20,636 nt of DNA from Bathyarchaeum sp965602795 (GTDB lineage Archaea > Thermoproteota > Bathyarchaeia > Bathyarchaeales > Bathyarchaeaceae). The notes under the pieces are model-generated. The model saw only the letters and a list, made by a program, of their open reading frames with translations, did no database searches and had not been told where the DNA came from. The translations under genes and the position numbers were made by a program. Shown here piece after piece: positions 14,056 through 20,636 of the stretch. The DNA lies in assembly GCA_965602795.1 (NCBI GenBank), contig CBFCZR010000012.1, forward strand, positions 1 to 20,636. The letters are read 5' to 3'. Position 1 is the first letter of the stretch. Every line of letters begins with the position of its first letter.

Positions 14056-15060
14056 TCATCTCTTCGGCGAAACCATATCTAAGATAACCAGAAACACCGC
14101 CGACCCAACTGGCAAGCCAATGTAGGTCAGGAGTTGCAACATTAAACGGGAATCCAAGAAACCAAATCCCCCGCCCCCCAGCATCGACATAACCGCAAGC
14201 ATCACCACAAAGATGAGGGACCCCGCCACCATCAGAGTGACGTAAAACTCAGCCAAAACTGCAAGATTGTCAGAAAACCGCTTCAATGCAAGTTTTTTTA
14301 ACTCCATATATTCTTGCGAGCGGTCTCTGAGGTATTTCATCAAGTTTCCTCCAGAGTAAACAACAGAAATGAAGCCCTCCAGCATCTCTTTGAACCTTTC
14401 AGAGGGTGTCCGTTTGGATGTGGTTTCCAATGCTGAAATAACGTCAAAGCCGAAAAGCTCTACGTCCCTAACTACGTTTCTGGCAACGTTAGAGATTGAT
14501 AACGAGGAGTCAATTTGGGCTAGTGAACGCCATATAAAGTCCGGGGGCACCCCTGCCCCAGCCAAAATGGACATGTACCCGGTGGTGAAAGGCATTTCGT
14601 CCTCCAAGTCTCTCTTCAGACTGTCTGCTCTATAAGTTGGGTAAACATAGAATCCTATCACCGTTAAGGCTCCAGCAAACAGGCTCACTCCCGCTCCAAA
14701 GAGAAGCGACAAAACGAGAGACAATTTGAAGATGAAGAATAGCAGCAGTGGAACAACAATCATAACTGAGGTCGACAGCAGCAGGGTTGCTAGAATGACT
14801 GTGCTGATGTAAGCTTTGAAGTTAATTTTTAACCCCGATTTCTTCAAGTTAACATCCAAATCTTTGAACAACGGCAAAAACTGAGTTGCTCTTCCCCCGA
14901 CTAGCTGATAGGCAACAACTTGGGGTTTGGTTGCCCCCAACTTTAGCTTCTCTATCCACCGAGAAAAGACGCGTGTAATGGGAGAGAAAAGGCTGCTTGA
15001 GGCATTTTTGACGTTGTGGTGGGCTCTTTTGAGTTTCTTTCTTTTTTTGCTTTTGCTCAT
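14056..15060 (-). CDS. Type II secretion system F / TadC-type pilus membrane protein (first)
   Basis: 334 residues of the same family as the following gene. A very basic N-terminus (KSKKRKKLKRAHHNVK) precedes membrane helices at about 84-108 and 112-138, a cytoplasmic T2SSF domain (about 150-260) with DEMPFTTGYMSILAGAGVPP and VYSGGNLMKYLRDRSQEYM, and helices at about 268-292 and 306-328. ATG at 15060 overlaps the ATPase stop by 4 bp (ATGA). Two different TadC-type subunits side by side resemble TadB/TadC pairs and several archaeal pilus loci. Confidence 0.88.
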   Translation of the reverse strand: MSKSKKRKKLKRAHHNVKNASSSLFSPITRVFSRWIEKLKLGATKPQVVAYQLVGGRATQFLPLFKDLDVNLKKSGLKINFKAYISTVILATLLLSTSVMIVVPLLLFFIFKLSLVLSLLFGAGVSLFAGALTVIGFYVYPTYRADSLKRDLEDEMPFTTGYMSILAGAGVPPDFIWRSLAQIDSSLSISNVARNVVRDVELFGFDVISALETTSKRTPSERFKEMLEGFISVVYSGGNLMKYLRDRSQEYMELKKLALKRFSDNLAVLAEFYVTLMVAGSLIFVVMLAVMSMLGGGGFGFLDSRLMLQLLTYIGLPVGSAVFLVILDMVSPKR

Positions 15061-16574
15061 GATTTTCCCAACCTAGCCTTTCTAAAGACGCGGGTGGGGT
15101 CAGCGTAGTAGTCTCTGATCACGGAAACGACGTCGGTGTACTTGCGGATGCCCTTTTTCACCATCCAGTCTAGCACCGTTTTTCTTTTGTTAAGCTCCTC
15201 CACAACATCTTTTTCATCAAGCCCCTTACGCTCCATTTTTTCTTTCAATAGGTGGCTATGCCCAGAATACTCGAAAGTGTCGTCTCTCGCATTCCACCGA
15301 TACACTTCATTGGTTATCAGTTCCCTTGTCTTCGGGTCCAACCCCGCAATCTCTGTCACTGCGTGGGTTCTTCGGGCAGGCTTTCCATTAACTTCGGTTC
15401 GCAGCTGGACAGTTATGGCGTCAATCATTGTTAGGAGCGGTTTCGGGATGTTCATCGGTTCTGATTCCAGACGGTGGATAACTGAGCTTGCGGATTCGCC
15501 GTGTATTGTTCCCATTCCCAGATGTCCTGTTGCCATTGCTTGGAAAAGAGTGTAAGCTTCCTTTCCCCGAACCTCGCCCACAAGTAGGTAGTCTGGTCTC
15601 TGCCTGACGGCTGCCCTCAAAAGGTCAAACAGGGTGATGGACCCGGCTTTGTTTTCGCCGTCTCCGAATCCTGTTCTTGCCACTGATGGAATCCAGTTTT
15701 CATGAGGTAAATTCAACTCGGCAGTGTCTTCTACGCTGACTAACTTTAGTCCAGGTTTGATGAACATGGAAAAACAGTTGAGTATGGTCGTTTTTCCGGC
15801 TGCAACGCCCCCAGCTACAAGAATGGATGCCCTGTTTTCGATGGCGTACCAGAAGTATGCTGCCATCTCCGATGAGATTGTGCCGAGAGAGATTAGGTCG
15901 GAAATGGTTAGGGGGTCGGCACGGAAGCGTCGTATAGTGAATGTTGAGCCTCTGCGGGTAATCTCGTTTCCGTAGGTCATCTGTATTCGGCTGCCGTCGG
16001 GTAGGGAGGCGTCAAGTATGGGCATTGCAAGGGAGATGTTTTTTTTCGCCATGTAAGCTAGCCTTACTATGAAGGAGTTCAGTTCTTCGCTGTTTTTGAA
16101 GAGAATGTTTGTGGGCAGGGATTCGTAGTCGCGGTGCCAAACGTAGATTGGTATCTTCACTCCGTCTGCTGAGATGTCCTCGATAAGCGGGTCTTTCATG
16201 AGAGGGTCTATTTTTCCGTAGCCCAGGAAGTCGCGGATAATGTAGTACATGAGTTTGTCCACGGAATCCTCGTCGATTTTGAGGCGGTAGTCCTTGATTA
16301 TTTCATGAATTTTTGCTTTAAGGTACTCTTCAGCCTTGTCTCGTGTTCCGATTTCTTTGAGGTTGACGTCAATTTCTTCGACAAGTATGTCTTTGATTTC
16401 TTTGAGTTGTTTTTCCTCTTCTTTGAGGAGGGTGGGTTCAACAACTTCGTATTTTATTCTCTGGGTTTTTGGTTCGGTGACTACTGCGGCGTAGACGTAG
16501 GGCTCATGGATGGGGTATACCTGTCGGAAAACTGCTGTTTTTCTTTCAGGTATTGGTTTTGACTTGGTTTTCAT
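15057..16574 (-). CDS. Type IV pilus assembly ATPase (GspE/TadA/FlaI family)
   Basis: 505-residue secretion ATPase that powers pilin polymerisation. Residues 50-200 are the N-terminal domains (FLGYGKIDPLMKDPLIEDISADG and LDASLPDGSRIQMTYG are typical). The RecA-like core has Walker A GGVAAGKTT (255-263), Asp box SVEDTAEL (280-287), Walker B LLVGEVRGKEA with E334, and the His box TGHLGMGTIHGES (349-361). The C-terminal tail is family-specific. ATG at 16574 after GTGAGGG. First gene of the pilus operon; no prepilin peptidase lies in the window, so the signal-peptide cutter must be elsewhere. Confidence 0.95.
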   Translation of the reverse strand: MKTKSKPIPERKTAVFRQVYPIHEPYVYAAVVTEPKTQRIKYEVVEPTLLKEEEKQLKEIKDILVEEIDVNLKEIGTRDKAEEYLKAKIHEIIKDYRLKIDEDSVDKLMYYIIRDFLGYGKIDPLMKDPLIEDISADGVKIPIYVWHRDYESLPTNILFKNSEELNSFIVRLAYMAKKNISLAMPILDASLPDGSRIQMTYGNEITRRGSTFTIRRFRADPLTISDLISLGTISSEMAAYFWYAIENRASILVAGGVAAGKTTILNCFSMFIKPGLKLVSVEDTAELNLPHENWIPSVARTGFGDGENKAGSITLFDLLRAAVRQRPDYLLVGEVRGKEAYTLFQAMATGHLGMGTIHGESASSVIHRLESEPMNIPKPLLTMIDAITVQLRTEVNGKPARRTHAVTEIAGLDPKTRELITNEVYRWNARDDTFEYSGHSHLLKEKMERKGLDEKDVVEELNKRKTVLDWMVKKGIRKYTDVVSVIRDYYADPTRVFRKARLGKS

Positions 16575-16662
16575 TAGCCCTCACGTTTACTCCATTTCTT
16601 AGTTCTTCCGATAGGGAATTGACTTTTTGAACCGGTTCACGGCGTTCATGACAAGAATATGG

Positions 16663-16673
16663 GGTATATTAAG
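16663..16673 (-). promoter_or_regulatory. Possible TATA box of the pilus operon
   Basis: CTTAATATACC on the minus strand lies about 95 bp upstream of the ATPase start; transcription from near 16642 would leave a leader of about 68 nt. A TTTTATTAAG box lies slightly further upstream. Sequence inference only. Confidence 0.4.
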
Positions 16674-16729
16674 ACTTAATAAAATCTATGGATTCAAAAT
16701 CACTACAAAATCACAAGCCAACAAGGGGG

Positions 16730-18508
16730 CTAAACCGCCCAAAAAGGAGACTCAATCCTCATAATTTCAATAAATTCATTCAATGCTTCAATCTCTTCGG
16801 CGGTCAAGCGGTCCTGAAAGTTGGTTAACAAGGTCTTGGCGTGGGCTTCAGGCACCCTAACATAGAATGTTTCTCCCTCATGGATGTGGCGGCCAACAAT
16901 GGCTTTGGTTACCGAAATGGCTACCTCCATCCCAGCGTTAGCCTCTGAAACGGCTTCGCCCTTGTCCTGAATCTGCATAATTTCTCCAATGTTTCGTCCG
17001 TCTTTTTTTACAAGGGTGGTTTTTGGTTTGATGGTGCCCGCTAAAACTTTGACGCCGATAACTGCGGGTTTTGCTTTTCTGAAGATGTAGCCTGGGAGAA
17101 ATTTGACTTTGGCTGGTTTGACTAGTCTGTCGTATTCTTCTTCAAGGCGGGTTTCCTCTTCTTGTTTCACCCATTGGAGGTACTCGTCGGTGAGGTTGTA
17201 GATGGTTTTGTGGTTGAAGATGGGGATGTCACGGTTTTTTGCTTCTTCCTCGGCGTCTGGCAGCACCTTAACGTTGAAGGCTAAAATAACTCCGTGTAGG
17301 GGTTCGTTTTCTTTGACCACGGAGGCTTCGGTTACGTCTCGTTTAGAGACGTCGCCGACGTCCGCCACCTTTATGGGGACATCGTTTCGTTTCAGGCTCT
17401 CGGCGATTGCTTCTAGAGAGCCTAAAGCGTCGGTTTTTAGGACAACGCCGTCTAGGTCGGTGGCGATTTTGATTTGTTCAACTTCTTCGGAGACCATTTT
17501 TATGTATTTTTCAAGTTGGTCTTCGGATGGGACAGCGTATAGGGGTGCGCCAGCTAGTGCTTCTTCGAGGTTTGGTGCTGCAATCTTTATTCCTGCCGCG
17601 GCTGAGACGGATTCTACTGAGGAGAATTTGTCTCTGGGGTCTCTGATTTCGTCTAATGGTTTGGGCAGTAGGAGTGCGCGTATGTTGGTTGCTGCAGGTT
17701 TTTCTTTGGCGCCGACAACTATGAGGTCTCCTTTTTTGAGTGTGCCGTCGTAGATGATTACGTTGGTGGTTATGCCCAATCCTGGTTCCTCTTTGACCTC
17801 CAGAACGGTTCCTTTTGCTGGGCCCTCGGTTGTTCCGAGTCTAGCCTGCAGATATTGTTGGGTTAAGCCTATGAGGACGGCTAGAAGTTCGGGTATGCCT
17901 TCTCCGGTTGTGGCGCTTGTGGGGACTATGGCGATGGTTTTGGTGAAGTCTTTTACGTTGTTGAATTTGTCGGCTTTGAGGGTTAGTCTAGAGAAGGTTC
18001 CCATAATAGTGTATAGTTTGTTGTCTAGCTCTTGCTGGACGTAGGGGTCTTGGCTTCGGTAGGACGCTGAAAAGGTTTGGTCGTCATGAGGTTTCCATCC
18101 TGGTACGCGGTCAATCTTGTTTGCTGCCACCAGAAAAGGGGTTTTTCTTTCTTTCAGGATGTCGATGCATTCGTAGGTTTGGACTTCGAATCCTTTGAGG
18201 ACGTCGAGTACCAATATGGCGATGTCGGCTACTGCGCCGCCTCTTTTTCTGAGGTTGGCGAAGGCTTCGTGGCCTGGCGTGTCGATGACCAGCAGTCCTG
18301 GAATTTGCACGTCCTTTTTTAGTCCCTTTAGTAGGGGTCCGCAGATTTTGGCGAGTGTGTCTACTGGGAAGTAGCTTGCGCCGATGTGCTGGGTGATTCC
18401 GCCTACTTCGCGGTCTTGGACTGTGCTTTTTCTGATTTTGTCTAGCAGTTTGGTTTTTCCTGTGTCTATGTGACCGAGAACAGAGACGATGGGCTGTCTT
18501 ATAGGCAA
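16730..18508 (-). CDS. infB: Translation initiation factor aIF5B (IF-2 homologue)
   Basis: 592-residue ribosome-dependent GTPase that promotes subunit joining. G domain motifs: GHIDTGKT (12-19), GGITQHIGA (36-44), DTPGHEAF (76-83, with the catalytic His), NKID (130-133). Domains II-IV follow, with GTVLEVKEEPGLGITTNVII in domain II and a C-terminal domain around RKAKPAVIGVKVLAGTIKP. No intein interrupts it. In G1 the fourth residue is Thr, as in eukaryotic eIF5B, rather than the His common in bacterial IF2 and many archaeal forms. The start is TTG at 18508, with AGAGG about 9 nt upstream. A spacer of about 100 bp separates it from adenylate kinase, so it may have its own promoter. Confidence 0.96.
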   Translation of the reverse strand: MPIRQPIVSVLGHIDTGKTKLLDKIRKSTVQDREVGGITQHIGASYFPVDTLAKICGPLLKGLKKDVQIPGLLVIDTPGHEAFANLRKRGGAVADIAILVLDVLKGFEVQTYECIDILKERKTPFLVAANKIDRVPGWKPHDDQTFSASYRSQDPYVQQELDNKLYTIMGTFSRLTLKADKFNNVKDFTKTIAIVPTSATTGEGIPELLAVLIGLTQQYLQARLGTTEGPAKGTVLEVKEEPGLGITTNVIIYDGTLKKGDLIVVGAKEKPAATNIRALLLPKPLDEIRDPRDKFSSVESVSAAAGIKIAAPNLEEALAGAPLYAVPSEDQLEKYIKMVSEEVEQIKIATDLDGVVLKTDALGSLEAIAESLKRNDVPIKVADVGDVSKRDVTEASVVKENEPLHGVILAFNVKVLPDAEEEAKNRDIPIFNHKTIYNLTDEYLQWVKQEEETRLEEEYDRLVKPAKVKFLPGYIFRKAKPAVIGVKVLAGTIKPKTTLVKKDGRNIGEIMQIQDKGEAVSEANAGMEVAISVTKAIVGRHIHEGETFYVRVPEAHAKTLLTNFQDRLTAEEIEALNEFIEIMRIESPFWAV

Positions 18509-18562
18509 CTGCTTTTCCTCTAGATGTATTCAGGAGTGGTGGCTTTTAGGTTCTACTCTATA

Positions 18563-18572
18563 GGTTATTAAC
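18563..18572 (-). promoter_or_regulatory. Possible TATA box of infB
   Basis: GTTAATAACC on the minus strand, about 60 bp upstream of the TTG start; the predicted leader is about 34 nt. This would allow aIF5B to be made independently of the L7Ae operon. Confidence 0.3.
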
Positions 18573-18606
18573 GAAAAATTTGGGGAAACGCTGTTTCTGT
18601 TTTGGG

Positions 18607-19257
18607 TTAGGTTAGCTTCTGGAGGTGTTTGTCGCATTGGGCGATTATTTTGTCTATTTCTTCAATGTCGTAGTGGGCGTCGATGTCGACTAGCAGCCCC
18701 TTTTCGCGGAGGTAGTCAGCGACGGGTTTTGTTTTATTCCTGTACACTTCTAGCCTGTTTTTGATGACTTCTGGTTTTTCGTCTGAGCGTTGGACCAGTC
18801 TTCCGCTGCAGCGGTCGCATACGCCTTCGATTGTTGGGGGCACATTTTTTATGTGGTAGATTGCTCCGCATTTTCTGCAGGTTCTTCGTCCGCCGATTCG
18901 CTCCATTATGACTTCGTCGGGGGCAACAAAGTTTAGGGCAACGTCGATGTTTTTGAAGTTCATCATGGCTTCTGCTTGTGGAACTGTTCTGGGGTAGCCG
19001 TCGAGGAGGAAGCCGTTTTTGCAGTCGGGTTCTTCGAGTCTGTTTTTCACCAGTTCGATGACTGTTTCGTCGGGGACGAGTTCACCGCTGGTTACGTAGT
19101 TTTTTATTCTTTTGCCTAGTTCGGTTCTGTTTTTTATGGCGTTGCGGAATAGGTCTCCCACAGATATTTTGGGGATGCCGTATTTTTTGGAGAGAAATCC
19201 GGCGTAGGTGCCTTTGCCTACACCTGGCGGACCGAGTATGACGATGTTCATGGTCAT
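18607..19257 (-). CDS. adk: Adenylate kinase, long form with zinc LID
   Basis: 216 residues from ATG 19257. It interconverts AMP + ATP and 2 ADP. P-loop GPPGVGKGT (9-17), LDGYPRTVPQAE (85-96), and a LID with four cysteines CRKC (127/130) and CDRC (147/150) that should bind zinc, as in many bacterial long-form enzymes. This form differs from the short trimeric AdkA of many archaea. The frame is open 29 codons upstream into eL24, but GAGG 8 nt before this ATG and the normal family length fix the start; a second ATG two codons on is also possible. It sits where many archaeal clusters have ndk. Confidence 0.94.
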   Translation of the reverse strand: MTMNIVILGPPGVGKGTYAGFLSKKYGIPKISVGDLFRNAIKNRTELGKRIKNYVTSGELVPDETVIELVKNRLEEPDCKNGFLLDGYPRTVPQAEAMMNFKNIDVALNFVAPDEVIMERIGGRRTCRKCGAIYHIKNVPPTIEGVCDRCSGRLVQRSDEKPEVIKNRLEVYRNKTKPVADYLREKGLLVDIDAHYDIEEIDKIIAQCDKHLQKLT

Positions 19258-19301
19258 TTGCGAAGCCTCTTTTTTAGGTTGAAGGAGGATGTGGTTTTTG
19301 G

Positions 19302-19499
19302 TTAGGCTCTTCCTTTCTCTTCTTTTCCGAAGTATTTTGTCCATTTAACCTTGCGTGAGTCGCGTTTTAGGTCGATGGAGCTTTTTCTGCATTTGCTGGA
19401 GCAGAACCACAAAATTGTGCCGTCGTTTCTTACGTACATCATGCCTGTGCCTGGTGGAAATTCGTTTCCACAGAAAGAGCAATTTCTGGTTTTTGGCAC
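19302..19499 (-). CDS. rpl24e: Large subunit ribosomal protein eL24
   Basis: 65-residue archaeal eL24. Zinc site C7/C10 (CSFCGNEFPPGTGMMYV) and C33/C37 (FCSSKCRKS), then DLKRDSRKVKWTKYFGKE. Length is typical of the archaeal form. GTG start at 19499 after GGATGG. It lies between eS28 and adenylate kinase in a tight operon. Confidence 0.95.
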   Translation of the reverse strand: MPKTRNCSFCGNEFPPGTGMMYVRNDGTILWFCSSKCRKSSIDLKRDSRKVKWTKYFGKEEKGRA

Positions 19500-19518
19500 C
19501 TGTAATCCATCCTTTTTT

Positions 19519-19740
19519 TTATCTTCTGAGTTTTCTTGCTTCTCGTTCGGTGTCTCTTAGGACAAGTATGTCGTTTGCTCTGACTGGGCCCTTCACGTTT
19601 CTGGTGATGATTCGGCCTTTGTCTGTTCCTTCTAGTACTCGGACTCTGACTTGGGTAATTTCGCCTGTGAGTCCAGTTCTGCCTACAACTTGGATGACTT
19701 CGGCAGGGGTTAGCTCATCGTGTGTATCTTTTTTGCTCAT
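19519..19740 (-). CDS. rps28e: Small subunit ribosomal protein eS28
   Basis: 73-residue eS28, located near the mRNA exit site on the small subunit. The block EVIQVVGRTGLTGEITQVRV, then DKGRIITRNVKGPVRANDIL and the tail TEREARKLRR are diagnostic. ATG at 19740 overlaps the L7Ae stop as ATGA, so the two are coupled. Confidence 0.95.
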   Translation of the reverse strand: MSKKDTHDELTPAEVIQVVGRTGLTGEITQVRVRVLEGTDKGRIITRNVKGPVRANDILVLRDTEREARKLRR

Positions 19741-20123
19741 TCACCGGAGCCCTTCTGTTTTAGTTCCTCGAGTCTTTTGGAGATTTCTTTTATCAAAACT
19801 ACTGCTTCACCAACGTTGCTGATGGCTGCCGCGGCTGAGGAGACGTCTATTCCTGCGGAGACTCCTAGTTTTTCTTTGTTGGGTACAAATACGTATGGGA
19901 TTTTTCGTTCCTCGCATAGAAGTGGGAGATGTGCGACAACCTCTGGCGGGTCTACGTCTTCTGCTATGACTACTAGTTTTGCTTGTCCTCTTTCCACGGC
20001 TTTTGTGGTTTCGTTTGTTCCTATTCTGACTGACCCGGTTTGGTTGGCTATTTGCAGGGCTTCATAGGCTGCATCTGCCACCTCGTTGGGAACCTCTATT
20101 TTTGCGTAAAATGGTTTTGACAT
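19737..20123 (-). CDS. rpl7ae: Ribosomal protein L7Ae (eL8), kink-turn-binding
   Basis: 128 residues from ATG 20123. L7Ae binds kink-turns in 23S rRNA, box C/D and H/ACA guide RNAs and RNase P RNA. Signature segments: VRIGTNETTKAVERGQAKLV, VIAEDVDPPEVVAHLPLLCE and KIPYVFVPNKEKLG. The frame extends three codons upstream to a GTG at 20132, but GGTGAGG lies just before the ATG and overlaps that GTG, so the ATG is preferred. First gene of the L7Ae-eS28-eL24-adk operon. Confidence 0.96.
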   Translation of the reverse strand: MSKPFYAKIEVPNEVADAAYEALQIANQTGSVRIGTNETTKAVERGQAKLVVIAEDVDPPEVVAHLPLLCEERKIPYVFVPNKEKLGVSAGIDVSSAAAAISNVGEAVVLIKEISKRLEELKQKGSGE

Positions 20124-20164
20124 ATGCCTCACCCTTTTAAGTGCTGACTTTTATCGGAGACAGG

Positions 20165-20176
20165 GTTTATGAATGT
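20165..20176 (-). promoter_or_regulatory. Possible TATA box of the L7Ae operon
   Basis: CATTCATAAACC on the minus strand, about 47 bp before the ATG; transcription near 20144 would leave a leader of about 20 nt with the ribosome-binding site. Other A/T boxes at about 20150 and 20190 compete, so the choice is uncertain. Confidence 0.3.
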
Positions 20177-20273
20177 TTCTGATTTAAGGCTCTTGACTCC
20201 ATGCTGATATTCGGGTTTTGGTGTTTTATTGGCTGTGTGAACTTTAGATGCAATACTTGTGCTGTGCTTCTGA

Positions 20274-20327
20274 TTTTCTGAAAAAAGTTTGTTTTCAACA
20301 ATCTTCTGCTATTAGGAGCCTAATATG
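20274..20327 (-). repeat. 54-nt repeat, copy B (inverted copy of 7125-7178)
   Basis: On the minus strand it reads as copy A with three changes, all outside the 38-nt identical part (20290-20327). Around it, CTTCTGC (20303-20309) and GCAGAAG (20332-20338) form a 7-bp inverted repeat that encloses the ATTAGG/CCTAAT near-palindrome; copy A lacks the outer arm. A T6 run follows on the minus strand, so it could end a minus-strand transcript coming from the structured element to the right. Confidence 0.85.
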
Positions 20328-20364
20328 CGTGGCAGAAGTGTGAATAATAGGGGGTAAGAGGGGT

Positions 20365-20482
20365 GCTCTCACCGTAGCCTGTACCACGCCACCCGGGATT
20401 GATCAAATTTTGGCTATCTCATTGTTGAGATGATGCATGTATGGGATTTACGCGTGCAGAGCAGACATCCATAGGTGAGAGC
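20365..20482 (-). ncRNA. Candidate structured RNA, unknown class
   Basis: No open frame of note, but the segment is closed by a perfect 9-bp inverted repeat (GCTCTCACC at 20365-20373, GGTGAGAGC at 20474-20482; one more A-T pair outside). Inside are three further pairings: TAGCC/GGCTA (20375-20379 with 20412-20416), a hairpin ATCTCA-TTGT-TGAGAT (20416-20431), and TGCATGTA with TACGCGTGCA (20434-20441, 20449-20458; one G-T pair and a 2-nt bulge). It could fold as a multi-branched RNA. The minus strand is favoured: a TTTTATTA box at 20508-20515 predicts a start near 20486, just outside the stem, and a T6 run follows beyond copy B of the repeat. I do not see RNase P RNA, SRP RNA, 5S rRNA or tRNA signatures. 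Confidence 0.4.
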
Positions 20483-20636
20483 AAAACCAACATCACACCC
20501 AAATCAGTAATAAAACTTATGAACCCAAAAACCACAACCGTTAAAATACTAAAGTTTTAGCAAGCAGACACATAAAAAACACAAACACCTGACACACTAA
20601 TAAATGAAGAAGCTATGCTATTTGCAAAACATATTC
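20483..20636. other. Right-edge intergenic segment, no gene seen
   Basis: About 150 bp rich in A and C on the plus strand. Apart from the TATA-like TTTTATTA (minus, 20508-20515) and another AT-rich stretch near 20541-20557, I see no coding frame, RNA gene or repeat. Confidence 0.5.

Noticed and set aside
17202..17753. Plus-strand frame of 183 codons antisense to aIF5B.
   Set aside because: Shadow of a well conserved coding sequence; composition is the complement of aIF5B codons with no domain pattern.
19258..19344. N-terminal extension of adenylate kinase of 29 residues.
   Set aside because: It overlaps eL24, is not seen in the family, and the ATG at 19257 has a well placed GAGG.
20133..20180. 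Kink-turn in the L7Ae leader for autoregulation, known in some archaea.
   Set aside because: The predicted leader is only about 20 nt, and I could not find paired stems around tandem G-A pairs.
7125..20327. The inverted 54-nt copies as terminal repeats of a 13-kb transposon or integrated element.
   Set aside because: The enclosed genes are mainly housekeeping (aIF5B, ribosomal proteins, adenylate kinase, Ino1) and there is no transposase, integrase or target-site duplication that I can see.
20425..20440. Box C/D guide RNA suggested by a GATGATG sequence on the plus strand.
   Set aside because: The C box is imperfect, and no CTGA D box is found at suitable spacing.
20340..20490. RNase P RNA, SRP RNA, 5S rRNA or an intron-containing tRNA.
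   Set aside because: None of the conserved sequences (for example the GGAAAGTCC region of RNase P RNA, the SRP GGAA-loop helix, or a GGTTCRA T arm) is present.
1..20636. CRISPR array or prophage genes.
   Set aside because: No regularly spaced direct repeats, Cas genes, integrase or structural phage genes were seen.

Overview
The window is archaeal. It carries archaeal/eukaryotic-type ribosomal proteins (eL20/LX, eL31, eL39, eS19, eL24, eS28, L7Ae), aIF6, aIF5B, prefoldin alpha, a PDCD5-family protein, an archaeal RNase P protein and Nep1. Starts are often TTG or GTG with purine-rich ribosome-binding sites, and TATA-like promoters are visible. A zinc-ribbon protein resembling the TackOD1 output domain, a eukaryote-like G1 motif in aIF5B and the gene order suggest a TACK-group archaeon, possibly of the Bathyarchaeia. 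The lineage is inferred, not proven.

Region 1 (1-5236, all minus strand) is a translation and protein-targeting block. Read 5'->3' on the minus strand it runs: RNase P Rpp21-like subunit, a YhbY/CRM RNA-binding protein, then (after a 100-bp gap with promoter-like boxes) eS19, PDCD5, eL39, eL31, aIF6, eL20, prefoldin alpha and FtsY, followed by the start of a glutamine-dependent NAD+ synthetase cut by the window edge. Most junctions overlap or nearly touch. eL31 has an extraordinary acidic N-terminal extension of about 85 residues.

Region 2 (5362-9159) holds a SagB-like nitroreductase (minus), Nep1 rRNA methyltransferase (plus), a possible 44-residue small protein, a zinc-finger protein with a DUF7662-like domain, and myo-inositol-1-phosphate synthase. 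The inositol gene is tail-to-tail with a GT-A type glycosyltransferase (9194-10087), which may act in inositol lipid or glycoconjugate synthesis.

Region 3 (10242-16574) has a four-helix membrane protein of unknown function, a 405-bp AT-rich divergent spacer, the TackOD1-like protein with a nuclease-fold-like tail (plus), and a type IV pilus operon (minus). The operon consists of a GspE/TadA-type ATPase, two TadC-type membrane proteins and two small pilins. The TackOD1-like gene and the last pilin gene end one base apart.

Region 4 (16730-20123, minus) is the L7Ae-eS28-eL24-adenylate kinase-aIF5B cluster, with a zinc-LID adenylate kinase where many archaea have nucleoside diphosphate kinase. 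Upstream lies a candidate structured RNA (about 20365-20482). Its presumed 3' flank carries a 54-nt element repeated in inverted orientation at 7125-7178 with three mismatches. That repeat pair and the RNA candidate are the least explained signals here.
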